This document shows positions 55,536 to 63,538 of a stretch of DNA of 64,000 bases, piece by piece (the stretch's first letter is position 1; the number at the start of each line of letters is the position of its first letter). The notes beneath the pieces were generated by a model. The model saw nothing but the letters and a program-made list of their open reading frames with translations, was not told where the DNA came from and ran no database searches. The DNA comes from Bacteroidota bacterium (lineage in GTDB: Bacteria; Bacteroidota; Bacteroidia; Chitinophagales; LD1): contig CANJLD010000016.1 of the NCBI GenBank assembly GCA_947475165.1, positions 1-64,000 of the forward strand, read 5' to 3'. The translations under genes were made by a program, and so were the position numbers.

Positions 55536-56609
55536 TTATTGATATAATTCGGTCCATTTTCTTTGGACACTATCCCACGAAAACGTAGAGTAAATAATAT
55601 CGCGATTTAGCATGGCCTTACTTTTTAAGACCGGCAAATTACTCAGTGTATAACTCAATTGAGGGATTAAACCGCTTATTGAATCAACCTGGATTAGTTC
55701 AATGCCAATTTGTTTAAAAAATTTATACGGGAGCCAACTTCCGGTAATTACTGCCGCACCTGAATATACATACTCCACTAGTGCTGCGCTCAACTGGTCA
55801 GATTTTCGAAGTGAAATAAAAATATCTGTTTGCAACCTAATTAAGGCCAGTTTTTCCAAGCTTAAGTATTCAGTTAAAATTTCCACTTTGTAAGATCGTG
55901 CTAGTGTTTGTAATTGAGTTTTTAGCTCATCTGTAGCATAACCACCATACGTAAGGGGAATTACAAATTTCAACTGATACTTTCTCCCATCTTCCCACTT
56001 TAAAATTTCTTCAATAATTTTTTCATGTTGCTCAACTAAAGAAGCCGAAGAGCCGATGGTAATTACATATTCCGCTTTAGCGGGAGAGTATAAAGGTATT
56101 GCCTGTTTAATTGTATCAAGTAAACCAATTCCAAAATGCTGAACCACATATTTAGTTTCAGGAAACAAGCTGTAACAAGCGGCAAATTCTCTTTTTAGCT
56201 CAGGGTTTGAAAAAAATATTTTGTGGCATTCCCGAAAGAACAAATAGAAAGTCCCGCGTATAGGATTTACATTAAAGTCGCTGCCAAACACATAGGCGTA
56301 TATTTTTTTCCCTTTACGGTTTAGTAAAGGGTATAGCAACAAATATTCATACTTAATGAAAAAATAATGAAGGTAATCGTAATTACTAGGTATAAACCGT
56401 ATTATTAAAAAGGCATACCAAAACCTTTTTATAAAGTGAAAATATCCTCCACTATCATACTGCTTTTGAATTACTCCTGCAATACGCAGGCTTGAGTTAT
56501 TAAAATCAAAATGATCTATTTGAACTCCAAATTGAAGCAAGCGTGCTGAAAGCTGCCTTGTAAACTCATCTTCTGCACCTATTAAAAGAACCTTTCTGAA
56601 ATTATTCAT
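55536..56609 (-). CDS. Glycosyltransferase, Fuc4NAc-transferase/GT4-like
   Basis: A 357-residue GT-B-type glycosyltransferase. The N-terminal half has KVLLIGAEDEFTRQLSARLL and the basic/aromatic YAYVFGSDFN; the C-terminal half has YVITIGSSASLVEQHEKII, FVIPLTYGGYATDELK, TEYLSLEKLALIRLQTDIFI and VEYVYSGAAVITGSW. The last block resembles the WecF (TDP-Fuc4NAc transferase) pattern, which would agree with the RffA-like enzyme nearby, but similarity at this distance is weak. It may equally be an ordinary GT4 enzyme. Confidence 0.82.
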   Translation of the reverse strand: MNNFRKVLLIGAEDEFTRQLSARLLQFGVQIDHFDFNNSSLRIAGVIQKQYDSGGYFHFIKRFWYAFLIIRFIPSNYDYLHYFFIKYEYLLLYPLLNRKGKKIYAYVFGSDFNVNPIRGTFYLFFRECHKIFFSNPELKREFAACYSLFPETKYVVQHFGIGLLDTIKQAIPLYSPAKAEYVITIGSSASLVEQHEKIIEEILKWEDGRKYQLKFVIPLTYGGYATDELKTQLQTLARSYKVEILTEYLSLEKLALIRLQTDIFISLRKSDQLSAALVEYVYSGAAVITGSWLPYKFFKQIGIELIQVDSISGLIPQLSYTLSNLPVLKSKAMLNRDIIYSTFSWDSVQRKWTELYQ

Positions 56610-56833
56610 CTTGCCTTATCATTTTGTTTACGTGCATTATCAGTAGAAACACCAATTACTTGTTTTTACCCATCAAACACAATATTAAAAAACAGAAGTT
56701 TAAATAGCATGGAAGCTTTCAACCGGACGCAGAAACTAGCGATGAAGCGAAAAAATAAAAAAGAGCAAAAGAAACGACAAACTGGAGAGATACTTCGAAA
56801 TTGTAAAGCATCAAATGAAAACCAATTTAACTT

Positions 56834-57208
56834 TTAGATTCCCTTAAAAAGCAATCCGTAAACCGTCAGGTTCATTCCAAACACCGAATCAATGGGTGTG
56901 TTCCGCAATTCGCGGTTTACAAACAGCACCATATAAATAAGCCGCGCCATTATTAAAAAATTCATGATGTGGTAAGGCTTGGAATGCTCGGCACTAAAGC
57001 TCATAAAGCTTTTGCCAAAAAGCCGCTTCAGCAAATTGGTGGTAAAAGGCATAAAGCTAATGTGCTTTACATTTTTATGATATACCACCGACTGGTTTAA
57101 GTAGGGCATTACCGAGAGCAGCGAAACCTGATGGCCCCTTTCCACAAAATCGTTAGCATACCTGGCGGTGTGTACCGATTCGCTGTTAGCAATTATCAAA
57201 ATATTCAT
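56834..57208 (-). pseudogene. Truncated glycosyltransferase (N-terminal domain only)
   Basis: A 124-residue product starting MNILIIANSESVHTARYAND, a typical GT4 N-terminal domain start, with HISFMPFTTNLLKRLFG and SVFGMNLTVYGLLFKG. It stops where the inter-domain region of a GT-B enzyme should begin, so the nucleotide-sugar-binding half is missing. The following 225 bp (56610-56833) hold no continuation that I can see. The chosen ATG lies after the terminator at 57306-57340; a longer in-frame start would run into it. It is most likely a decayed gene, although a stand-alone domain is possible. Confidence 0.72.
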
Positions 57209-57305
57209 AAACCAACCCCCTTTTGCTGCTGAGCAAAATATTAAAAAATAGAAATTGAAAGAGTAAAAAGCTCCTGTTTGAACAAATTTACTGGCAACCC
57301 AAAAC

Positions 57306-57340
57306 AAAAAAGCCATCCCGATTTCTCAGTATGGCTTTTA
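57306..57340 (-). terminator. Terminator downstream of the OmpA-family gene
   Basis: AAAAGCCAT and ATGGCTTTT form a 9-bp stem around a 14-nt loop, 22 bp past the stop of the gene at 57362-59443. T-rich sequence follows on the minus strand. Confidence 0.75.
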
Positions 57341-57361
57341 ATTATCGTGTAGTAAGAATTT

Positions 57362-59443
57362 TTATTTGTTGGAACCCGCTTTCAATCCAGGGTGAGGTGC
57401 AGGTGGATTACTATCACCACCTTCGCCATCATTCGCGTAACGGAACTCAACCTTGTTCTTCATCTTCTTTTCGTAAGGTGTTCCATCAGCAGCCTTCTTG
57501 CCCCCTTGGTATTTCACCACAAACCGGTCTCTCGAAATTCCGTATTTCTCAACCATATAATCTACCGCAGCATTCGCCCGGTTCCAAGCCAACTGCTCAT
57601 TAAACTTCTGGTCATTCTTCGATTCATCGTAACCGGTCACCACCACCTTCATATCAGGGCACATTTGCATTCTTTCTGCAATCTGGTGCAGGTTACCGTA
57701 ATACTGAGGGTCTATGTAGTATTTATCATTATCAAACACCACACTCGGCAATTCAATCTTCGAACAATCAAAGTTTCCACCACCGCTGCCTTTGCGTCCT
57801 TTACCGCCCGGTCCTCCTAAGCTGTTCTCGCCATCAATACCTGCAGTATCGCAACAAGGGTTAGGCGGAATAATTGCCGCACCGTTCGAATCGATAGGGA
57901 AGCCTGGAGGGGAGAATGGCTCAGTATCTAAACAATCAATAATTCCGTCTTTATCGCTGTCAAGTGCTCTACCGTGTGTATCAACAGGACAATCTTTCTT
58001 AGTATCCGGTTCCTTATCCAACGCGTTGATTACTCCATCACCATCATCATCTTTCAGAATATCATCTTTCACACCCTTAGGATCTACATCACCCAATTTG
58101 CGGTAAGTATGGTAATTAGGGTTCAACCAATACATCGGCTCTGTTCTGTTTTTTCCAATGTGGAAGTTCAGATTAATTGAAGTGTACGAAATATTGTCGT
58201 TGCTACGAGTGAAACCATTGTGCTCATCCTGCTGCCATCTGTAACCGTCTAACAAATCGCTACCGGTAAATATCATACGCTCTTCTAAACCAATACTCAT
58301 AAACTTAGCTACGTGAAACTGAACGCCAATACCAACCGTTCCGCCCGGAATAAACTGCCAGTTCTTAATACCCGGTGCGTTGTTTTCGTGCTCGGCAAGA
58401 GATTCGTATTTGCCATCGTATAATTTATTCAGCAAGCTGAGTGCAGTCTTTCTTTTATCAAGACGTTCGTTCACATTATTGTTCTGTGCCCAAGGTTTTA
58501 CATACAAAGCCATTACTTGTGAAAAATCATACACATCACCGCTAGCATTCAAAGCATCCATGTAGGTGGTAAAGAAGAGTGCATTCACACCTCCCAATAC
58601 ATAGAAATTCACCAGATTTCTTTCTTTGTGAAAACGAACGTTTCCTAAATTAAGCACTCCTACAAAGTGCGCTTCATGCACATACGTTCTGTAGTTGTAA
58701 AAGAAAATCTTGTTCATGGTGAGTGTGTCCAACGTTTTGTTGGCCAACAAATTCGGGTTATCCCAGTAATTCACTCTTGCATCGTATGCTCCGTGTAAAG
58801 CGCGGTTGAAAGCAAGGTTACCATCCGGTTCCCAGTTTCTACCGGTCATCATCATAAAGTTATAGCCTCCGCGCAAAGAGATAGTATAACCCAATGCTTT
58901 ACGAATAGTAAATCCGGCTCCAATGTTTTGAACCAAGCCTTTAATGGCAACGTATGGTTTAACGTCACCGCTGATAAATGCAGAACCAAAGTTTACCCCA
59001 ATTTCCCACTGGTCTTTAGGCTTTGCTGGAAACACATACTGGCGATTGATATATGCCTGTTGTTGCTTCGTTTTCTTCTTATCTTTTTGATAAACGGCAG
59101 AATCTAAATCGTAACGCGGTTGCAAAGGAGTAGAGATTTCTCTCCTGCGATAGAAATTATAGTTGGTCTCGTCCATATCCGGCTTCATAAACTGAAGCTG
59201 ATTCTGACGGTCTTTACCACTCACTTTAGAAGTATCGGAAGAAGCAGATTTAGATGACTTGGCACTCTTATCATCTGACGCAGGCTTGCTGTCAGCTTTT
59301 TTGCTGTCTTTATCGCTAGTTGTCTTTGATTTTTTCGCAGGCTCTTTCTTCTTGGTAGTAGAATTGGTTTGGGCATGCGTAACCGTAGTAGCAAGCAAAA
59401 GCACAAACACCATTAGCAGCTTTGTAAATTTTCCCATAGTCAA
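57362..59443 (-). CDS. OmpA-family outer-membrane protein with TSP3 repeats
   Basis: A 693-residue envelope protein. Signal peptide about 1-24 (ending THAQ); a Lys/Ser-rich basic linker (about 25-85); a predicted beta-barrel (about 145-460) starting QWEIGVNFGSAFISGDV; calcium-binding thrombospondin type 3-like repeats (DDDGDGVINALDKEP and DSDKDGIIDCLDTEP, about 480-520); a Gly/Lys linker; and a C-terminal OmpA-like peptidoglycan-binding domain (MKVVVTGYDESKNDQKFNEQLAWNRANAAVDYMVEKYG-type, about 600-670). Such proteins tie the outer membrane to the wall. The start ATG at 59443 has a second ATG two codons later. Confidence 0.9.
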   Translation of the reverse strand: MTMGKFTKLLMVFVLLLATTVTHAQTNSTTKKKEPAKKSKTTSDKDSKKADSKPASDDKSAKSSKSASSDTSKVSGKDRQNQLQFMKPDMDETNYNFYRRREISTPLQPRYDLDSAVYQKDKKKTKQQQAYINRQYVFPAKPKDQWEIGVNFGSAFISGDVKPYVAIKGLVQNIGAGFTIRKALGYTISLRGGYNFMMMTGRNWEPDGNLAFNRALHGAYDARVNYWDNPNLLANKTLDTLTMNKIFFYNYRTYVHEAHFVGVLNLGNVRFHKERNLVNFYVLGGVNALFFTTYMDALNASGDVYDFSQVMALYVKPWAQNNNVNERLDKRKTALSLLNKLYDGKYESLAEHENNAPGIKNWQFIPGGTVGIGVQFHVAKFMSIGLEERMIFTGSDLLDGYRWQQDEHNGFTRSNDNISYTSINLNFHIGKNRTEPMYWLNPNYHTYRKLGDVDPKGVKDDILKDDDGDGVINALDKEPDTKKDCPVDTHGRALDSDKDGIIDCLDTEPFSPPGFPIDSNGAAIIPPNPCCDTAGIDGENSLGGPGGKGRKGSGGGNFDCSKIELPSVVFDNDKYYIDPQYYGNLHQIAERMQMCPDMKVVVTGYDESKNDQKFNEQLAWNRANAAVDYMVEKYGISRDRFVVKYQGGKKAADGTPYEKKMKNKVEFRYANDGEGGDSNPPAPHPGLKAGSNK

Positions 59444-59623
59444 ATCATTTATATTCTCTTAGCCTACATCGATAATTCTCCCATCCTCTGCCAAATAGTG
59501 GCTAGGTAATCACCCCAGTAGGTCGGCAAAATAAATTAAATTTTGTGAAATGCAGGAAAAAAGAAAAAAGAATACATTGGTGAAAATCAAGGGAATATTA
59601 GCGAACCAACTTAGTTACCTAAT

Positions 59624-61522
59624 TTAATACGCCCTATTGTTCTTTCCTTCCATGTAATTGATAAATGCCTTGTTGGCTACCTTATTACCTCCGGGTGTTG
59701 GATAGTTACCGGTAAAATACCAGTCGCCTAAATTTTGAGGGCAAGCAATGTGAAGGTCTTCGATAGTTTGATAGATAACCTGAACGTTGGCAAAAATTTG
59801 TTTCGGACGAACTATCTCCGATATTTTTTCTGAAATTTCTTCGGCAGTAAACAAGCCGTATAATTCTTTTACGTGATTTATTACTTCCGTAGAAGGTTTT
59901 AAATCATCTGCTTTACATTTTTCATACACCTCATCTAACTTACCGGTTAGCTTTCTGTCTTTCAATAACTCAATCAAGGCGCGGAAGGCGATGAAATCGT
60001 TCATGCGGCTCATATCAATACCATAACAGTCAGGAAAACGAATTTGAGGAGCGGATGAAACGATGATTATTTTCTTTGGATTCAACCGGTCAAGGATGGC
60101 GAGAATACTTTTTTCTAAAGTAGTACCGCGAACAATGGAATCATCAATCACAACAAGTGTATCGGTATGCGCTTTGATGGAACCGTAGGTGATGTCGTAC
60201 ACATGACTTACCATTTCATCGCGCGAAGTATCATCGGTAATAAATGTTCTTGCCTTTACATCTTTCACCGCAATTTTTTCGATGCGCGGATGTAAGGCGA
60301 GTAACCGGTCTAATTCTTCCGGTGACATATTTTTTTCGGCAAGAATTCTTTTCTGCTTGTGTTCCTTTAAATGGTTTTCCATTCCTTCCATTAATCCGTA
60401 AAAAGCTACTTCTGCTGTATTTGGAATGAAGGAGAAAACAGTGTTTTCAAAATCACCATCAATGGCTTTAAGAATTGTTGAACTTAAAAGCTCTCCTAAC
60501 TTCTTCCGCTCACTGTAAATTTCTTTATCGGTACCGCGGCTAAAATAAATTCGCTCGAAACTGCACGATTTTTTTTCCTGCGGGTCGCGGACTAAATCGT
60601 GTTTTACTCTACCGTCTTTCTTTATTACTAAAGCATGACCGGGCTTTACTTCATGAATTTTCTCGAACGGAACATTGAACGTGGTTTGAATTGCAGGACG
60701 CTCTGATGCCACTACCACTACTTCATCATCGTAATAATAATAGGCTGGGCGAATGCCGTTCGGGTCGCGGAGAACGAACGAGTCGCCATGACCGAACATA
60801 CCTGCCATAGCATAGCCTCCATCAAAATCTTTTGCGGAACGGGAAAGAATTCTGCGGACGCTAAGTTCGTTTACAATAAAATCGGTGATTTCTTTATTGC
60901 CGTAGCCCTGGTCTTTATACTTATCAAAAATCTTCTGCACTTCATCATCAAGGAAGTGGCCGATTTTTTCCATAACGGTAATGGTGTCGCTGCGTTCGCG
61001 CGGGTGCTGACCGAGGGTAATAAGCATATCAAATTGCTCTTCTACGTTGGTCATGTTGAAGTTTCCTGCAAGCGCAAGATTACGCGTCATCCAGTTGTTT
61101 TCGCGGATGAATGGATGGCAATAGCTATCTGTGTTTCTTCCGTAAGTTCCGTAACGCAAATGCCCTAAGAGCAATTCGCCAATGAAAGGACTGTTTCGTT
61201 TATACCAATCGGCTTCGGCAACAGGATTATCGAGGGGCTTTCTGTCTTTAGGAAAGGTGTCGAAAATCTGGCTGAACACATCTACAATTGGTTGATTGGA
61301 GGTGCTGCGCACGCGGTTGATGAAATGGCTCCCCGGATGCGGGTCGAGTTTGATAACGGCTGCACCGGCACCATCCTGACCGCGGTTGTGCTGCTTTTCC
61401 ATAAGCAGATACAACTTATTTAAACCGTACGCTACGGTGCGGTATTTTTCAACGTAAAATTCGATTGGTTTGAGCAGTCGGATGAGGGCTATTCCGCACT
61501 CGTGTTTTATTGGATCGCTCAT
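59624..61522 (-). CDS. purF: Amidophosphoribosyltransferase (PurF-like)
   Basis: A 632-residue class II glutamine amidotransferase/PRTase catalysing the first committed step of purine synthesis. The catalytic Cys9 in KHECGIALI becomes N-terminal only after removal of an eight-residue propeptide after Met, as in B. subtilis-type PurF. QHNRGQDGAGA, LLGHLRYGTYG and LALAGNFN mark the glutaminase domain; LVVIDDSIVRGTTLEKSI is the PRPP-binding motif. Length is about 130 residues above the usual 470-510, including an extra C-terminal extension after about 500. Bacteroidota have such long forms, sometimes besides a canonical PurF. Confidence 0.93.
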   Translation of the reverse strand: MSDPIKHECGIALIRLLKPIEFYVEKYRTVAYGLNKLYLLMEKQHNRGQDGAGAAVIKLDPHPGSHFINRVRSTSNQPIVDVFSQIFDTFPKDRKPLDNPVAEADWYKRNSPFIGELLLGHLRYGTYGRNTDSYCHPFIRENNWMTRNLALAGNFNMTNVEEQFDMLITLGQHPRERSDTITVMEKIGHFLDDEVQKIFDKYKDQGYGNKEITDFIVNELSVRRILSRSAKDFDGGYAMAGMFGHGDSFVLRDPNGIRPAYYYYDDEVVVVASERPAIQTTFNVPFEKIHEVKPGHALVIKKDGRVKHDLVRDPQEKKSCSFERIYFSRGTDKEIYSERKKLGELLSSTILKAIDGDFENTVFSFIPNTAEVAFYGLMEGMENHLKEHKQKRILAEKNMSPEELDRLLALHPRIEKIAVKDVKARTFITDDTSRDEMVSHVYDITYGSIKAHTDTLVVIDDSIVRGTTLEKSILAILDRLNPKKIIIVSSAPQIRFPDCYGIDMSRMNDFIAFRALIELLKDRKLTGKLDEVYEKCKADDLKPSTEVINHVKELYGLFTAEEISEKISEIVRPKQIFANVQVIYQTIEDLHIACPQNLGDWYFTGNYPTPGGNKVANKAFINYMEGKNNRAY

Positions 61523-61774
61523 AAAGAGGGTGCAAATGTAAATTTTAAGTTTAAAGTTTATCGGTTGTTGATGATGTGTTGGCTATTTTTTGCAGCTGGT
61601 TTTACAGAGCTTCATTTTTTGTTATTCAACATCAGTTTCAACCTTACCACAAGTTGTGCGGTACTACTTCCGCTGTTCTGAATGTTAACGTGGCGTCTCG
61701 AACAGCGGAAAGCCTCTTTCAATACACCGCTTATTTCCTTTAATAGGGCAAAAATCCTTTACGAAACAGTAAAA

Positions 61775-61915
61775 ATACAATCAGAAGTATCAATTGGAGA
61801 TACGGACGTATCTTCGGAAAATACGGATGTATCTTCTAAGAATACAGAAGTATCTGCACACGATACCGTTGTATCTTTTATGGATACAGTTACTTTATCT
61901 GATAACACAAGAAGC
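61775..61915. repeat. Degenerate tandem array, 21-bp period, with palindromic core (array C)
   Basis: Six to seven 21-bp units fill part of the gene-free stretch 61523-62103. GTAT recurs at 61787, 61808, 61829, 61850 and 61871, each exactly 21 bp apart. In four units it pairs with ATAC four bases earlier, giving palindromes such as ATACGGACGTAT and GATACCGTTGTATC. Both strands remain open through the array. The rest of the gap contains a 9-bp inverted repeat (CCGCTGTTC at 61670-61678 with GAACAGCGG at 61700-61708) and the terminator at 62052. Confidence 0.82.
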
Positions 61916-62051
61916 ACATCTGAAATAATGGGTGGGTTATCTATAGCCGCTTTCACTGGTTTTGAACGCCCGGTTGCCCAATCGAAAAGCACTTTCATTT
62001 CTTCTGAAAGAACTTTCGGGTTATTGAAATAAATCTCAAGGATTTAATAAC

Positions 62052-62087
62052 AAAAAAGCCTTCCGCAAAATTGGGAAGGCTTTTTAA
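62052..62087. terminator. Bidirectional terminator downstream of porV
   Basis: AAAAAGCCTTCC pairs with GGGAAGGCTTTTT around an 8-9-nt loop, with A and T runs on both sides. It lies 17 bp past the porV stop on the minus strand and resembles the gldN terminator. Confidence 0.88.
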
Positions 62088-62103
62088 AATTTATGTTGAA
62101 CCC

Positions 62104-63462
62104 TTATTTTGGGTCTAACTGCATTTGTTTTTCTACCGGTTTAGGTTCTTCTTCTTTTACCGGCTCTGCTGCTTTTTCTTTCTTTTCTTTTTTCTTCTTC
62201 GGCTCATCGTTTACTAACGAAACTCCTGTTTCGCTCGAAGATTTTTTTCCGCCTTTGGTAAAGTCGAATAATAAGGAGAAGCGAAGTGTATTATCTAACG
62301 GGTTACGCTGAATGGTGGTAGGAATGAGGTAAGAGAAATTCAATCCAACTACACTATACTTAACGGTTAAACCAGCCGTTAAAAACTGGCGATTCCCTTT
62401 TGTTGGATGCTCATAAAAATAACCGAAGCGAACTCCGAATTGTTTGTTGTAAAGATACTCGGCACCAATACCCCAAGTTACTTCATTGAACTCTTCAGCC
62501 GTACGGCTGCCCGCTTTGCGTTTGCCATCGCTACCAATAATACCAGGCGCATCGCCAAACGAAGTGAACATACCGGTGATTGAACTTTTTTGACGGAAAT
62601 CGTAAACCTTATTGCTGTCTACATCGGCTTGACTTGGTGTAGGAACCATGAGTTTGTTCATGTCGACATAAACACCTACGGAGTGTTTGCTTACAATTTC
62701 TAAAGTGTAGCCTACTCCCAAACCTAAATTGGTAGGGATGAAATCTTTTACAGTGCTTTGGGTATACGAAATTTTGCTTCCGATGTTTGAAATGTTTAAA
62801 CCTACTGAGAGGTCGTGCTCCATTTTATGAGCGGCATTCTCATTAAATTTTTTGTGAAAGTAAGCAGAGATGTCTCCTGAGCCGGCTACACCCGGTTTTA
62901 TTAATCCACCTTCTTGCGTAGAAGCACCGCCCGCTAAGTTAGAATAGATAACACGCAATGAAGCGGCCACGGAAAAGTTGTCGCCTAATCTGCGGGCATA
63001 GTGTCCGTCAATAGCAAACTCCTGCGGACGGAAAGTTTGGAGTTCCTGTCCGTTATAATCGGTAAAGGTGATATTGCCGAGAGAGAAATAGCGTAATGAG
63101 ATAGCAACAGTTTGCATTTTTTTTACCTTATAGTAACCGGTAAGGTTAGCGAGGTAAATATCATTGACCAATGCCTTTAACCAAGGGCTGAAGCCAACTG
63201 CAAAACCGAAATCTTTATCAATGAAAGCCATTTTTGCAGGGTTAGAATATACTGCGTTGGCATCGGCAGGAGATGCAAGGCCTACATCGCCCATTCCGCC
63301 TGCGCGTGCATCGGGGTTAATACGCAAAAACGGAACGGCAGTGGTTACTGTATTAATGCGTGCGCTTTCCTGATAGTTTACCTGCGCTTGAATAAGCTGG
63401 GCAGTAAACATAAACACACCTACGAAAGCAAACACTTTTCTTGTACGCAACAAATAATTCAT
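62104..63462 (-). CDS. porV: T9SS outer-membrane shuttle protein PorV
   Basis: A 452-residue FadL-like outer-membrane beta-barrel. PorV collects cargo from the T9SS translocon and brings it to the PorU sortase. Signal peptide about 1-26 (LIQAQ). The family marker NPDARAGGMGDVGLASPADANAVYSNPAKMAF lies at about 48-80 (shown here in part: NPDARAGGMGDVGLA), followed by GFAVGFSPWLKALV and regular strands. A basic/acidic C-terminal tail (KKKKEKKEKAAEPVKEEEPK, from about residue 420) is longer than in typical PorV. It lies 76 bp downstream of porU, the usual pairing. Confidence 0.95.
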   Translation of the reverse strand: MNYLLRTRKVFAFVGVFMFTAQLIQAQVNYQESARINTVTTAVPFLRINPDARAGGMGDVGLASPADANAVYSNPAKMAFIDKDFGFAVGFSPWLKALVNDIYLANLTGYYKVKKMQTVAISLRYFSLGNITFTDYNGQELQTFRPQEFAIDGHYARRLGDNFSVAASLRVIYSNLAGGASTQEGGLIKPGVAGSGDISAYFHKKFNENAAHKMEHDLSVGLNISNIGSKISYTQSTVKDFIPTNLGLGVGYTLEIVSKHSVGVYVDMNKLMVPTPSQADVDSNKVYDFRQKSSITGMFTSFGDAPGIIGSDGKRKAGSRTAEEFNEVTWGIGAEYLYNKQFGVRFGYFYEHPTKGNRQFLTAGLTVKYSVVGLNFSYLIPTTIQRNPLDNTLRFSLLFDFTKGGKKSSSETGVSLVNDEPKKKKEKKEKAAEPVKEEEPKPVEKQMQLDPK

Positions 63463-63538
63463 GCTGGAAAATTATTGAAATTAAATTAAACGTAGAGGTG
63501 TTACTATAGTTGCTTGTATTTTACAATGGGCGGCAAAC

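Noticed and set aside
57208-57316. Longer N-terminus for the truncated glycosyltransferase
   Set aside because: It would start inside the terminator hairpin and add 36 non-conserved residues before the typical GT4 start.
61682-62032. Plus and minus frames through array C
   Set aside because: Both are explained by the 21-bp period; the plus frame ends without recognisable sequence, and the dyads favour a DNA-level role.
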